The notes: generated by a model not told the origin, from the sequence alone. Positions 1 to 14,299 are shown, numbered from the stretch's first letter. The stretch: DNA of 64,000 bases from Kryptolebias marmoratus (GCF_001649575.2 NC_051445.1:6823703-6887702); one strand, 5' to 3'. Made by a program: numbers and translations.

Positions 1-2585
1 TAACATTAAGCGTATTATACGGCAATGCTTGTTATTAATGACATTACAAACACCACTACAATGCTGGCAATTATGGAAATAATAGGAGCAGATGAATAAT
101 GTTCTTGGGATTCTTAAGATTTCACATCATGTAGCAATGAGGGATAATACAGGAGAATCATGCTACAGTGTTTTGGCTGTGCTACGTTTTAAGGACCAGT
201 TTTATATGGATATACTTTAAGGGCTTATATAATACCACTTCCCAGATTTTTTTAAATTAAATTATCCATTACAGACCAGTAACAACCTACTGAAAAGCTG
301 TCAGCCATCATTCTCCAGCACAACTTTTTCTTTCAGCAGTGATTTTATCTGTAAAATAAGACAACATATTACAAACAAAATTTTCACCACTAAACCTATT
401 AGATAATGTATTTAGAAATCCTTTCTTAAAATAAAATTATTCACCAACAGGTAAAAGAGAGAGCCACTTTCTCTCTCTATTACTACCTTTTCCTCCCACA
501 GAGCTCTACTCTGCTTTTCTTACCGTTTATGTATGTAATAAATACTCCTCTTCCACAGTAAGTGGCAGAGAAAAAAGGGGGGTTGGAGATTGGAAAAAGA
601 ACAGAATAATGTATTTTTTCATCAAAAATTCCCTCTATTCCTCTACCTCAAGGTTTCCTCCACTGAGGCACTTGAAAGATGGGCTACAATGTGGCCACAC
701 AGCGAACACCTAGTTACCATATGAAACACTCTGGCAGTGAAGTGAAGGAGACTGAGAAGGGAGAGGAGAAGTCTTGTGTTATTTATGATACTGGACCGTG
801 TAGCTATATGGGTTCTCCCTTCAAGTCGACTCCGAGGTATGGCCCCATATGTGGAGGGGTATAAGTGCGGCTTTAGAAAGTCACTCTCCCCTCCTCACTG
901 TATCTCTTTGCGCCTCATTCAGAGGTTTGAAAGAAGAGAAGTAGCCCAACTCCCTCTTTCATGGCTTTGAGGGACATTTTATATCGCCTCAGGTGTCTGT
1001 CAGTGTGACTAACAGTTCTGAGAGTGGGGAGCTAATATCTCAAGAACTTGCCTTCAGGCAGCTGCACACAGATGTTACTGGTGGTCTACAATGCAAAGAA
1101 AGTCATATTTTAGAGACATTCAGTGGAAGCAATTACTGCTGCTTCTCTGATCTGGCTGTCATTAAACAATGTCTGTGACAACTGTAGCATCTGATAGGAA
1201 CACAATGGGGGAGGCAATATAAATGCAGTAATCTGCATTGCAATCATATATATTTGGTGAAATTCACAACAAAGCGGTGCAAATAGTGTTAGTCTGCAAC
1301 AGCTTTTTTTGTGACACATGAAATTGTACTGTACAGCTGCTGAGCAGACCTTTTAAAAGTATTGCACAAGGCTGCAAAGTTAATTGTTGTTCCTGAAAGG
1401 ACATGGCAGTAACATGTAAAAGGTTGTCCCTTCTCTTCACCTTCAAATCAGCCTTTTGTCAGCGACAGAAAAGGTGTTGCTACGACTCTTGACTTCAGTA
1501 ACAAGGTTCACTCTGGGGAAGAGAAGAAAAGACAAGGCCTCGCAGTAAAGAGACACCCACCAGTAAAAAAAAGGAAGGTCATCTAACCCCAGAGAATAGA
1601 AATGCTCAGGGTCTTCCTCCAATCATATGTACACAGAAAAATGAGAAACTATTCAGAAATGCATAGTGGCAGCAGTTGTAAAATCATCTTTTTTCATCCA
1701 CAGAGCATCTCTGTTGTTTCCTGAAGTAGACCTACAATCTAAGAGAGGTTTGCAAAGAATTTTCACACAGAGGCCTACAAAAGGGAAGTTCTATCTTTGC
1801 TTTACACTTTACACCACAGCTATACAATTTCAACAATATTTGTTTCTGTTGTCCTTCACCCACAGCTGATGCTTCTTGTTATGTATGAAGGAATGGATGT
1901 TACATTGTGAACCCCTTGCAAATTGGAGCCAGACAAGAAAAAGATCATAAAAGATGATGCCAGAGTCCCAGACAGTCGGCTTTACCCCACAATGCTGAGT
2001 TCAAAGGACATAGATCGGTGGGCAAATGAGTGCTGCTGCTCAGAACACAGCCGAGCGAAACAACAACAAAGATAAAGCTGATGGGAATAAATAAATAAGG
2101 ATTTGCGGAGAGGGAGGGAAAAAAATGAGACAAGTAGGCGGGGATAGACAGTGCGCAGTGATGAAATGGAGGCCTGCCACTGTGCTCAAGGACACCGCAT
2201 GCCACCATGTAATTAGAAATGTACACAGATGATTTGGATGCAGAGATATGATTAGGCAAAGCAGTCCCCAGTCTTGGGCCTAATCAGCTCACTTCTGAGA
2301 GAAGCTCCACAACTGCTGGTGTGTGCGAGCAGAGGGGGGTTACACACTCCCCCCCCACCCCCCCACTGCTGAAAAACTTCCATACAGACACTTAAATTTA
2401 GACATGCAGATATGGTGGTAAAACAGAGTGAACCCCAAACATTAATGTGATCTAAACATGAAGGCTGGACTGACACAAAGAAGGTGACTGTGTACAAAGA
2501 CTCAACTAATGAGCAGAGGCCAATTAGAAAGAGCAGCTCCCACCACCTCCCGATTCAGGCTGTCCTTCTACCCCCCACCCCCATC

Positions 2586-2602
2586 CACACACACACACAC
2601 AC
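2586..2602 (+). repeat. short (CA)n microsatellite
   Basis: About eight CA dinucleotides after a C-rich stretch. Confidence 0.9.
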
Positions 2603-2609
2603 TTATTCA

Positions 2610-2940
2610 CCAGCTTGTTATTGATCACCTTTAACCTCGTCTTGCTGTGGTGTCAAAACTACCATTTAGGCTCATCCCCAGGGCTAAGTGAGTGTCGATC
2701 ACTCCCTGCCCCATCAATCATTACTGGGAGGAGGATTTGCCTGTTTGAAGCTCAAAGAAAAGGCCTGATTTCAACAGGAATATTTTGGCAGAACTCAACC
2801 CTTTGCCCCGAGGAGTCAAGGATCACTCATGGTTTCATGGATTACCATTCACCCAACCTCCAGCAGCCCTGGTTTGTCCAGCAGGCCTACCTCTATTCCC
2901 CAATGGGCCCAACAGTGCCACTTTTTGATTTTTAAATAAG
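2610..2940. promoter_or_regulatory. candidate conserved non-coding element
   Basis: A repeat-free block with balanced composition and homeodomain/HMG-type motifs (ATCAATCATTA, TATTGATCACC, CTTTAACC). Non-coding in all frames except a chance 106-codon ORF without family resemblance. Inferred from composition only. Confidence 0.22.
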
Positions 2941-4429
2941 ACAAAAGGTCAGTCCTCATCCTGCCCTGTCTTTACAATGATTGGCACAAAACTGAATAAA
3001 TGACAAGCAAAGTTGTAGTTTCAGGAGTAAAGGGAATATCACAGTGGCATAGATGAGTTGTGCTGCGAGCTGCAGAACACTGTTATCGGTGCACATCTCT
3101 TTAGCTGTCTGTGTCAGCCTCTCACAAACTCTTTTTTTACCTCCTCCTGAGCTGAAGTGGCCTTAGAACATGACTCAGTGTCAATCAGATGCTGCATCCT
3201 CCCTCCTCTTCTTCTGTTGTCTCCTTGCTACATTTATGTTTTACTCCACATGTAATGATCTGGTCTTTTTGCCTCTCTATCCTCATGCTGCACAGATCGC
3301 ATAAAGTTTCTTTCTGTTGTTATAATCATGGGATTAGAGGATGAGGATGTGGTGGTTAGAGACAACAAATTCATGGGATTCAGACTCAGGACCCCAATAT
3401 GTGCAGAATAAAGAGTAGGGTAATCAATTGCTCACTTTCAGTCTTGTCTAACATTAATGTTGGTCAGATGTTTATTATTGCCAAATGCACTTACTCAGAT
3501 AGTACTGAAATACAATTTTCTGATAATTTTAATTTATTACCTTTCTCTTTTTGGCATTTTAAAGATTTATTTTGCTTAATCAAAACTGGCATGTTAATGT
3601 AGGTATAGTCTAATAATTAAATTTGTAAAAACTGAGCAATAACAGATTGTTTTGAACTTTAAGAAAGCACTGCTGTTTTGGATGATTTTTTTGTTTGCAG
3701 TACCATTAAAACAGATGGTATCATTTGTACTCATGAAGAGTAGAAGTGATAGAATTCTTTTCAATTTTTCTTGTTGTTGTCAATAAATACAAACTTTTGT
3801 TGTAAAGATTTTATGTTGACATCTCTTCGAACATGCTCATATGTTTGCAGAGTTTGTGTATATTTGGTTGAACATACAGATAAAAGGCATCCACTGATGT
3901 TGAAGTGGGGGGGTGGAGATAAACTGATGAGGGAAGTATGGATTTGCTTGGTGTAAGGTTCTGCGGGTGATTCTCCACCCACGTCTTTCCCCTGCGGGAT
4001 GCCCCTGCCAAGGGGCATGTGGGACAGATCGCTCCAAGGGGATTAATTGAAGCAACATTTTTGGTGCACATGGTCAATGCAATTAAATAGAGGCCTAATG
4101 CCTTCAGTTTACTATCACTAAACGAGTGACAAAGCAGCAAACTGTGACTTGTTCTGTTTGTGCCCATATGAGTCCTTGTGCTGATGAGATGAAACAAATT
4201 CTACTTGTGTATACGAAACTAGGTTTATGAGGTTTAAATTCATAGGAGTAGATTGGCAGATATGGCAACGTCAAAGTGTCGGGGAAGGCAAATGATGGAG
4301 GGTGAAGATGTGAAGGGATTTCTGTTTTTTGTGCTTTTGTATGTTCATATATGTTCTATATATCTGCATGGACATTTGAATGTATAAGTTCACAGTGTAA
4401 GCAGGGTCTGGTGGCTTTCTAATCTCTCC

Positions 4430-4565
4430 CACTGTCTCTCCCACTCCCTGCAGCCATCAATTAGTGAGCCCGGCTGTTCGAAGGCTTTGTGCTCTTTCAC
4501 ACAAGCCTTTGTTGCTTCTCTCTCCCTCACTCTGTCTCCCCAGTGTTTGAAGACTGAGAAAAGAC
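4430..4565. promoter_or_regulatory. candidate conserved non-coding element
   Basis: Centres on GCCATCAATTAGTGAGCC and AAGCCTTTGTTGCTT: a homeodomain core (CAATTAG) and a SOX-type core (CTTTGTT) close together, between pyrimidine-rich flanks. Inferred. Confidence 0.22.
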
Positions 4566-7500
4566 ACGAGGCAGGTTAGTGTAGCTTCCCTCTGGGATGC
4601 TGGTTGCCGTCTTTCTTTCTTTAAGCTTGCGTTGGTTCAGAGTCCTTAAACACAGGAGGGAAACTCAGGCTAGGCAGAAAAGTATGACTGTGTCGGATCA
4701 AGTCTCCCAGTAAACTGATGACAGAGTTTTCTGTCATCACAGAAATGTTTATGCACAATACACTGCATGTAAAAAGAGATTTGCGTGTGAAGATTCAATG
4801 TATGCATAAAATTAGGAGTGGAAGACACAGTAAAAGGAAAAGGAAGACAACCAAAGAAGTATATTTAGAAACAGCACAGACATTAAAATAAACATTAAAA
4901 GTACTCATCGCAAAGTCACGAAGACCGGGGGAAAAAAATGATAAAGTAAGAAAGCTGCACAATACTTCTTCTTGTATCAGTAGTTAATATGTTCTTAAAT
5001 TAAAAAATTGTAAGTAAAATTTGTGACAGGATTAAATAACCACGAGTGTTTATTTACCTATGGAGACAGCTGAGTTGTCTAAAACTACAGCAGTAAACTC
5101 TTTCAAACTACATCATTTGATATAGTTCAGGATAACGTTTTTATATTTGATTTTTTACTTTGCAATGAATACCTTTAAAAGGAAAACATTTTCTCTCTTT
5201 TTGATAATCCTGTGGATGTTGTAAATTTTACGAAGGTTTGAAATGAGTTGGACAGGAGGATATTTTCACATACATACGGAAGTCCCAACATTTATGAGAA
5301 TAAACTGACTTAATATTCTAATATGTTATTTTATTTAGCTGTTGATTTCAGCAGAAGAGAAGTGTCACATCCTTTTGCGAATATGTTACAGCAACATTTA
5401 TGAATTCAGTTTATTTATCAGGGATTGTTCTATATAACAAACTTTTGTTGAAAAGGAAAACTAAAAGAGTTTGTATTTTTTTGTGTGTGTATTTTTTTTT
5501 TTCTTTTTGTTTTTTAGCAAGAGCAACCTTTGTCTGACACAACCAGTCATGTTAACCTCCCAACCGCCCAGCTGTTCAGTCCAGACCTCCAGACACTGGG
5601 TTGGAAAGAGGCGTGTAGAAAGGGGCCAGACTGCTAACCATCCATCACGTCCATCCGACTCGGCCTGCAGTGTTGAAAAGACCACGGTTATCACTCACCC
5701 CTGACACTGCCATCGACGTTTGCCCTTAAAAGTGCACATGTGCGTACACACACAAGAAGACAGGGAAGCTGCACACACACACAGCAGCGAGTCCAAAATG
5801 TCCCGTCACCTCTTGTTCTGCCCTTCATTGAACTCTCATCACCATCCATCAAGCCATATCATTCACAAAAATGCCAACGTTCTCAACAGATGGCTCAAAC
5901 CCAATGACATGACAAATACCAGGTATCTCCTAGTAGTGACACGTCCTATTGGGCCACAATCTGAACAAGAAAACTGTTATTTCCAACCCGGGAGAACAGT
6001 TATAGTGTCAGCTTCGATCTAGACTGGTGGGGCCTTTGTGCTATCTGAGTTGGAGCTGTTACAATAGTTTGTATTGTCCCACTGCCTCTCTGCTTTATTA
6101 CATATGTATGTGTTGATTGCTGCAAAACAACAATGCTGGTGCATGGCATTAAGCAGTAACAATAACAGTGATGCTTGCTGCTCCTACTCAACATTGGATG
6201 TTTATCCAACAAACCTCTGTGTTGACGCCCAGCACCCAATAGTGAGAAATACCAGCAGAGGAGCCAAGTTCGGGATATCAAGTATGGGAAACTTCTATTC
6301 TATTCCTTTAAATAAACACATTTGAACACTGTTTTGACCCTACATACAAGGGACAAATTCAGTTAGCTGAATGCTTAATGTTGTTCGTACAACATCTAAA
6401 AGGAGAAACTTATGTTTTGAGAAGAGCCTGTAGACTTAATTTTATACAGGATCCTGATAAGACCCATGCTACATTAATGTGTAAAGTTAATACAAGCAAA
6501 ATTAACACATATGAAAGAAGTCTAATGACTCAAAGGTCACCTGGTTGACCCACATCTCTATGGTGCAATAAGCCTGCGTTGAGAGCAAACCTGGGTTAGT
6601 CACCTGCCTAACCCTCCAGACATCATGACACACCCAAGTGGGCCAAGTTATGTGCCACCCCTGTGGGCAACACATTATATCAGAGACCTCCACTCTTTTG
6701 GATCCCATTCATACAAAACCACACATAGGCGTACGCAGACAAGAGCCATCTCTGATGGCCTTCTGATTCTCCCTGCTGGCATTTAGCTGGGGAAGTTCAT
6801 TGCGTGTGTGCATACGTGAGTCTCTGTGTATGTGTGTTTTGTTGCAGCAGGGCAGAATGCTGCAGGGAAGAGTGGCTGAGGTGACAAGAGCTGTGGTGCA
6901 GATGTCCCTGCAGCTACTCGAGTCTCATGAATGGCAGCTGTTGTGATGGTGACGGGGAAACGCGTTGGAGGCTTGGCCTACGCACTTCAGTCATCTGAAT
7001 GGCTGGAATTTAACACGGTCAGAAAGAAAAGCTCATGCGTGCAGATTGGAAACAAAGTGGCCCCTTTATTACTTTTTCTTTGTATTTTGGTTAGTGTCTT
7101 TTTTTTACTTTTAATTATTCTTCTGTGAAAATGTAGCTGTAATTCTTTTTATGGTTCTGGTGTTGTGACAAAAAACAACAAAAAAAAATATATTAAAATG
7201 TATAGATTCACTGCATGGATTCAAAAAATAAAAGGAAAGGCAAAAAATGGTTTGACTGAATTCTTAATAAAACGTTAAATTCTGGTGGTAATTCTTAAAC
7301 AAACTAAGAACAGAAAGCACAAAGATGGATTGGAGGGCACAGTGTAATTGATTTGAAGTGGAAATGTTATGATTGATCTATTGATTAACTGTCTGATGCC
7401 TCAGCTCCTCTCAACAGCTGACATGCAGCTTTACTCGGGGGACCACGAAGCGTGGGCCTCTGAAGAACGCAGACACGCCTTGGGTTCATGTGACTTTCAC

Positions 7501-7848
7501 AACTATGAGACAAAAGAACGACAAGAAGAGGCTGCCTCTTCAAACCCCAACCTATTAAACATCTGTTCAGGCAATTCAAGAATTTGATGCTTAGTCAAAC
7601 ACATTTACTGACTCAGTAATTGGATTTGTTGCAACTAATCAGAAATTTTTGGTTGAAAAGGAACCCATTTTTTTTTGCAAAAAACAGAAGGTAAAGTGGT
7701 TCAATGCATCAAGACAGTGCATTTTAAAGAAATTTTTGGTTGTTAATTTGCTCTATAGTTCTTAACAGTACACAGACAACAGTTAACACGTGGGCAAATG
7801 CACTTTCACCAATAAATGTACAATTTTACTCCCAGTCACACTAATTAG

Positions 7849-8277
7849 TGTCAGGATTTAAGGTTGTTTCTTATGTTTTAGTTTGGGTTTATTGTTTATT
7901 TATTTTGTTTAGTTATCTTTATGTTTAATCTGGTCATAATTCAGGTCTTACTCCTGTCATTTTTTACTTCTTCTCCGTCAGTCACTTGTTTACGTGCCAT
8001 GCCCATCTCCACCTGCTCCTTGTTAGTCATCACTCACCTGTGCCCACTTTCCCTAATTAACCTCTGCCTTTAAAAGCTGGTCATTTCCTCCATTGTTGCT
8101 TTCACAAGCTGTCTGGTTCCTCCCACATGTTTTGTTCTTGTTTGGATTTAGTTTGTTTTGTTTTTGCTACCATGTCAGCTTTTGTTTTTCGTTTATTTAT
8201 AATAAAATAGTTTGTTCCTGGAGCTATCAGCATGAGTCTGCAAATTGAGTTTGCCTCAATCTCCACCACATCTGACA
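7849..8277 (+). mobile_element. solo LTR (retrotransposon long terminal repeat) with 5-bp target duplication
   Basis: The block begins TGTCAG and ends CTGACA, the inverted ends of an LTR, and is flanked by an exact direct repeat ATTAG (7844-7848 and 8278-8282). Inside are a TTTAAAAG TATA-like motif near 8070 and a polyadenylation signal AATAAA at 8201-8206, in the order expected of an LTR on the plus strand. No internal gag/pol region is nearby, so it is a solo LTR left by recombination. The family (Ty3/gypsy type is likely) is not proven. Confidence 0.75.
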
Positions 8278-8504
8278 ATTAGAAGGCCATAAATGTTAAA
8301 ATCAAAAACAAACACAAGTTGAAAAAACAATATTAGGAAAACATTTTACTCTGGCAGGTTTTGAAATATCTTGTTGTTTCAGACTCATTGGGATTTGGGG
8401 GTGTTTGATTAATGTTTTTAAAGAATATTAAACAATGTGATACATGAAAATACTATATTTAGATCCTTTGTTATGTTAAGGGAAACTGAGTTTTTTTTTT
8501 TTTT

Positions 8505-8618
8505 AACTGCTTCATGTGATGGACCAGTGTCCTATCCAGTGTGTACCCCACCTCTCACCCAATGATTGCTGGAAATAGGGACTAGCTTCCCCACAATAGA
8601 TGGATGGATGGATGGATT
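8505..8618 (+). mobile_element. L2-like LINE 3' tail
   Basis: Contains GATGGACCAGTGTCCTATCC, GTGTACCCCACCTCTCACCC and AATGATTGCTGGAAATAGGG followed by (GATG)n, the characteristic 3' end of teleost L2/Maui-type LINEs and of SINEs that borrow it. 5'-truncated, no coding sequence. Confidence 0.7.
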
Positions 8619-8914
8619 CTACATTAGATTAAATAAATTTTATTTCTTTTTAATTGAACATATCGGATATCATTACAAAGGTACACCTGTCTAAATGAGA
8701 TCATCTGACATGGTCTTTTTCAGCTCAAGCCACATTTTCTAAAAGTAAAGTGCCTAAACGTAACCAAATAAATGGAACAAATTTGAAACATTTTAACAGT
8801 CCAAATAAAACAATTAAAATAGAAAAATAGAAGAGTTTCCTGTTAAGTCACTTCTCATTTTGTCAAACACTATAGTGATCAGTAGAAAAAACATAAATGC
8901 ACTGTTAAAACCAG

Positions 8915-8917
<3 letters not shown>

Positions 8918-8966
<49 letters not shown>
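8918..8966 (+). repeat. (TA)n microsatellite
   Basis: About 24 perfect TA dinucleotides; it explains the Tyr/Ile run in a minus-strand reading frame here. Confidence 0.97.
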
Positions 8967-8968
<2 letters not shown>

Positions 8969-11900
8969 GAACAGTTTTGTTTTATAATGTGATTTATCAA
9001 CACCTTACATTTGAAGTACACAAAGCTCATTACTGTGAAGTGGACAGCCAGACTACAGTAAAATCCTTTATTCTGACTGACCAGCAGATAAATCACACAG
9101 AGGAGAGATAGGCAGTAAAAATCTGACAAGACGGCCTGAGAAAAAGATTCTTGTTTGAAGCAGGAAGGGGTCATTGTTCTCAAGATGCCAAGCTGTGGGC
9201 AACCAGGAACAGATTGGCAACAGGGAAACATTATCTCTCCGGGGTAGTCTGGTCAGGCCTGGCATATTCTGACCATCTTAGGTACTTTACATTCAATGGC
9301 TCTTGTCTCCCATAAGAACAAAGTCAGAGCCTGTTAGAGAAACCCGAGGGGCAAGTCCCTGCTCTCCTCCCACCTATTCTCCTCCTCTCTGGCCCCCAGA
9401 CCAACTGCAAGGCTGCTGGAGTTCAAGCCCAGCCACGTGTTGGCCATTACACTCCCACAATGACCTTGTTGAGCTCAACATTTAGAGTCCCATAAAAAAC
9501 ATTATTGTCCAACTCCTGGGATCATTTGTCGACGATCACAAAGGCTCAGAGAAAACCAAATGTTAACCCCTCCAGGGTTTTCCAGTGGCACATTTTTCAA
9601 ATTCTGCCCCTTCTCATCTCCACCCAGCCACCCTCTTGATGCCAAACTGCACCCACAATGACGTACTTCCCACTGATGCCCACAGCTTACTCCTACAGGG
9701 CGCATTCAAATGTGAAGATGGCTGCATGGTCAAAATACTCGCTCAAAAATTAGTCTTTTGTGAAAAACTAACAATAATATCTTTTCTCTACAGCACACGT
9801 CACCCTTTCTGTTTTCCATCACATTCATTTTATTGACTTTTGCTCACAAATGTTCCCTGTTTGTCATCTAACAATCTGTCCTTCAATCTAGCCTTCGCTT
9901 TTCACATGCATTACTATGGAGCCATAACAGCTAAAAGTCTCTAATGGTCATTTAGTCTCTAAATATGTCCATTTCACATCAGCTGGGTTCATGTACCTGC
10001 TCAGTGAATAGGCAAGGTCGTGCCAGCCTATTAACCATATTAAAAACCAACCCATTATGATAATTGGGGAGGTCTAATGCATGTACAGGTTGCTTAGCGC
10101 CCACATATTAACTCTGATAGATGACTCAGTGATTAGCATTGAAAGGTACATTGTACTACAGCTCTACTGCTTGGTGTCCTCTGATCCTGTCTTTCAGCAT
10201 GACAACCTCTGCTGTGGACTCTTTGGACAGTTATGCACAGTCAAATGTTTGATTCTGGGAACCATTATGACGATAACACAGACGCAACTGTAAAAAGAAA
10301 AAAAAATAAGTTTGGAGTCTTTCGGTACAGCAGACAAGGATATCTAAACAAGATTAGAAAGAAAGCTGTACAGCCAAACTGTCAAAAGATTTACCTTCAG
10401 TATACTATTTCTAGGTTTATACTTGTTTCTGAAGTTTGACAGGTTAAGGGAAAATTGTGAGAGAAATTTGTAAGGAATTGAGAAAAACGATCATGTAAGA
10501 ATTTAGTTATCCACATCAAGCTGTAATATCAGTTTATAAAACCATAGATGTGGTCAATAAGTTAACTGGGTTTTATCATCTTGTTTAACAAATGCTTTGC
10601 TGTACATGCAGCATCATTAGTGAAAGAAGATATAAACTATTACATTGCAGTTCAGATAAACATGTTTTTTGTCTGAGGCAAAAAGAATTCCCCAACTTTT
10701 CCTGAGCCAGTAGGAGTTAACCCAGTATCCCACACCTTACCTTCTCCCTCAAAGCTTGTAAGAAAATGCCAGAAAAAAAGAACATAAAAGCTGACTCTAG
10801 AGCCAGCATTTAGTTTGTTTCTTCAGTGATACACAGGCAAGGAGCTGCTGTTTAAGTGTAAATTTATCAACCTGTGGTAATGAAAACATAAGGATTTTTA
10901 TTTCAGCATAATTCAACAGAAAAGCAAGCATAGTCATGAATAATATTTAAATTTCATCCTTTTGATTACCCTGAATGTTACACACAAGAACTTTACAAGA
11001 CAAACAGCCCTGCAAATTCAACCGATCAGTAGGAAAAGCAGTCAAATACAGTATGTAAGGAGGAAATGTAGGAGGGAAGTTAAAAAAAAAACACTCAGCC
11101 TAACATCAGGGTTAATATTCAGCTACAAATTTTTAATTCAAAAAATTCATGTGGGAAATGTTTTGCCTTGACTATCCAAATCACATTTCATTAAATTTTA
11201 CTATCTGTCCTGAACCATCAGCGCCCGCCCCATTCCCTGTCTGTACTCCCAATCCAGAGCTCCCACTCCAGTGCTGTGACCGGCCCTGACTTGATCTCTC
11301 AGGGAAGGGAGCACATTCTCCTTTCATCCTCTCTTAGAGGACAAACATCAGTCCCATCTCGCTGCTCATCCATATTCATGAGCCATTATAAATATCTGAT
11401 AGCAGCCTGCCTACAACTGTTTAGCTGAGACAGCAACGTAAAGCTTCCAAACACACACAAACACACACTTTTTCTGGTGTGTGGATTCATGTGTTCATTT
11501 ACACACACTTAAACATGTAATGCATGTCCACAACTGTATGCAAGGCTGTGTTTACACACATACATATACTGGTCTGAGGCCAGATCTCCTGCTCATCTCC
11601 CACTGGTTTTACCTGTTTGCCCTCCTTGATAGTATCAGCTCTTCGCAGGGCTATCGCTCTCTCTTGTCCTCTCTTTCTCAGGGCTTTAATTAAAACACAA
11701 GTGTGACCACAGAATGGGAGAGGAATCCTTAAGTGCTGTATTTACCTTCCACCTGACAGGGCCCATGCTTATCTGAAGGACTCGAGTCTTGGACACAAAA
11801 GACAGAGACTTCTCAAAAACTGGAGTAATCACCAGGAATCCTTCCTCCTCCAACTCACACATTCACATGTACATGTTTTCTCAATCTGATTATTAACTTT

Positions 11901-12158
11901 GTTGTGACAAATTTCCCCCCTCTTTTGAAGATTTGGGTTTCAAATGAAATTGGTTCATCTCTTGTAAACCCTATAGCCTGGTAACGTGTATTTAAGTCAA
12001 AAAATGGGAGAGCAAAAACATAAATTTGCACTTAATGGGAAGAGCAGCTGCTTCACTTGCACCATTAAGCAGGTGCCCATGAACAGTAGTATCATCAGAT
12101 TGCTGTGCGAGATTCTTTGGGGAAAATAATGAATGTTTAGGTTTAAAACTGCTAAACA
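8967..12158. other. non-coding interval between TA microsatellite and AAATA microsatellite
   Basis: No gene seen. Two higher-complexity blocks: 9240-9720 (includes CCCATAAAAAACATTATTGTC, HOX-like and SOX-like cores adjacent) and 11220-11440 (includes CCATATTCATGAGCC, octamer-like). Both are candidate regulatory elements by composition only. Confidence 0.3.
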
Positions 12159-12213
12159 TAAAATAAAATAAAATAAAATAAAATAAAATAAAATAAAATA
12201 AAATAAAATAAAT
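12159..12213 (+). repeat. (AAATA)n pentanucleotide microsatellite
   Basis: About eleven perfect copies of AAATA. Confidence 0.97.
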
Positions 12214-12650
12214 TACTTTGACCTGTTTGGAATAGACAAACAGGATATGATGTGTTAATTGGATATGTTTTAAGAGACAGAACTGTTGAAGTGGGGTTGT
12301 GTGGAGTAATCATAAGCAACAGAATACAATTTCAAAGCTTTTATGCCCGTTAAAGTAGATTTATGCACCACATTATTCATGCATCAAATAGTTACACAAA
12401 CTGAGTACTATTAACTGTTTTATTGCACATTTTCCAAGCAGAACATTTTGCAATGGACTCTGGGCCTTTTTCCAACATGACTTCCAACATATATTTAATA
12501 ACCGTAAATGTCTATGTGAGTAAATGGTGTAGTATAAAAATGACAATAGAGCCTTTATCTGAACCTCTGTGAAATTTTTAAGGTCTGACTTGTTTTAGAA
12601 GGTGAAGTCGACTCTAGAAATAACCTCAGTATGACTCTTAAACCACAGCC

Positions 12651-12871
12651 ATGGTGGCTGTAGCTCTGTGGTTAGAGCAGTTGTTCTCCAACAAGACAGT
12701 TGGAGGTTCTTAAGCACTGATTACACTCTATAGAATGATTTATTCAGATTAGCTTGGTAGAGATGTAGTAGAGTGCTGTATGTGTGGATGGGGAAATGAG
12801 GGCACAGATTGTATTGTAAAGTGGCTTGTTTGGCTAGAAAGGTGATATATAAGTACAGTCCATTTACCATT
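12651..12871 (+). mobile_element. tRNA-derived SINE (degenerate copy)
   Basis: The head resembles a tRNA with pol III boxes (GTAGCTCTGTGGTTAGAGC, then TTGGAGGTTCTT). The body carries GAGTGCTGTATGTGTGGATG and GATTGTATTGTAAAGTGG, and the tail GATATATAAGTACAGTCCAT then TTACCATT. This architecture is that of an abundant teleost tRNA-SINE. Several substitutions and an internal insertion make it an old copy. Confidence 0.75.
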
Positions 12872-13178
12872 AGTTTGACTCCTCCATGAGAATTTCTCCT
12901 TGATTCTTTAAACTGTGATCATTCTGACAGTTGTCTACTGCAGGTAAAATACTGGCTACTGAAAACTAGTCTACAAATGGCCACTTCAAAAACACAAACA
13001 AACAAAAGAACTATCTCTTTAAAGATAGTGCAACTACTTTCTTAAAATTAGATTAATCGTGGAGCATTGAAATTCATCAGTTGTTTTGTATTCAACACAT
13101 AAATGTCTCTGCAAAAAAGCAAATGTGTGTTTTACAAGAATCATAAGTTCTCACTGTATTTTGCATTTTTGATGTTTT

Positions 13179-13199
13179 ATATATATATATATATATATA
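13179..13199 (+). repeat. (AT)n microsatellite
   Basis: About ten AT dinucleotides. Confidence 0.95.
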
Positions 13200-14299
13200 A
13201 ATCTTATATAGACAATAGTTACTTTACAGTCATTTTAAATAAAGAATCTATAGAGCGAATATTAAATGACCCTTTTTTTCCCCCTGAAGCTCCAGATTAG
13301 AGCAGGAATACGATCACCTCGCTATCAATGTCTGCTAGTAACTTCACAATCATGTTTCTAGGTCTGATACTGTGGTAAAGGCTGAATGTGAGAAAGTGAC
13401 TGGGTAAGAAGAGATTAGTGATATAAAGAGAGCAGGAGAGTGAAAGAAGCAAAAAACAATTTTAAAAATCAAGGACCACAAATGAGCTTGGCATGACACT
13501 GACAAAGTGATTTTATTCAAATGTGACATTGCAATCAGTGGACAGTCCTGGCAGAGGTTCATTGCACTTCTAGGGCAACAGAAGGTTCAAACTGCGATTC
13601 TGAGCAACTTTTGTTGTGATTTTGTTCCTCCTTTTTGTATTTACCGATACCTAAGGGTTTCCAGGCACCCCACTTCTCCTCTTACTCATTAGAAACATTA
13701 GAATTGCTGACGGCAGCCAGAAAACACATTTTGCTTTGGTCTGAAGAATATCTTTGTTCTGTTTCCAGGACAAATAAAAGGAGATTCTAATATTCCTCCT
13801 CTGGAGTTGTGCCTGTGTGGCTCTGTGAGTATGAGGCAGAGAGTATGTGCATCTGAAGTTCAGCTGCAGTTGGTTGTGTGTTCAAAAAGACAAGATTCTG
13901 TGTGAGCCTGCATATATGTGTGTCACTGTATGTGCGCTTCCAAAGGGGATTTCTGTTCCTTGTGGGGAGTACAGTTAAAGTGAACAATAGGTACTAAAGC
14001 GCTGCACCTTGTGCTACAGAATATAAAAAAGGCAGATTCATGCTTTGTAGATGACTCTGGAATCATCTTTAGTCAAATAAAGTGTGAAAAATGTGAGTTT
14101 TCTAGTCAAAAAGTTCAAATAAAACTCACAAGATACACAGAGGCAGATTAAGTAATAGAGAATTATGAACTTAAACATACCAAAAAATAAAAATATAGAA
14201 ACACATTGAAGGTTGAGGGGTGACATAAAAAAGTTAAAAGAAAAAATGAAGGTAAATAGAATGTGAGAAATGAAAACCGAAAAGAAGAAGGGAACCCAG

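Larger units (their letters stand above)
1..7843. other. non-coding left flank
   Basis: No coding exon, RNA gene or intact mobile element recognised. Reading frames are short and without family resemblance. Blocks at about 1930-2960, 4430-4560 and 6510-6990 are repeat-free and of higher complexity than their surroundings and are the best places to look for conserved elements. The human order FHL3-UTP11-POU3F1 suggests this is the region towards a pou3f1 gene; that is inference. Confidence 0.5.
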
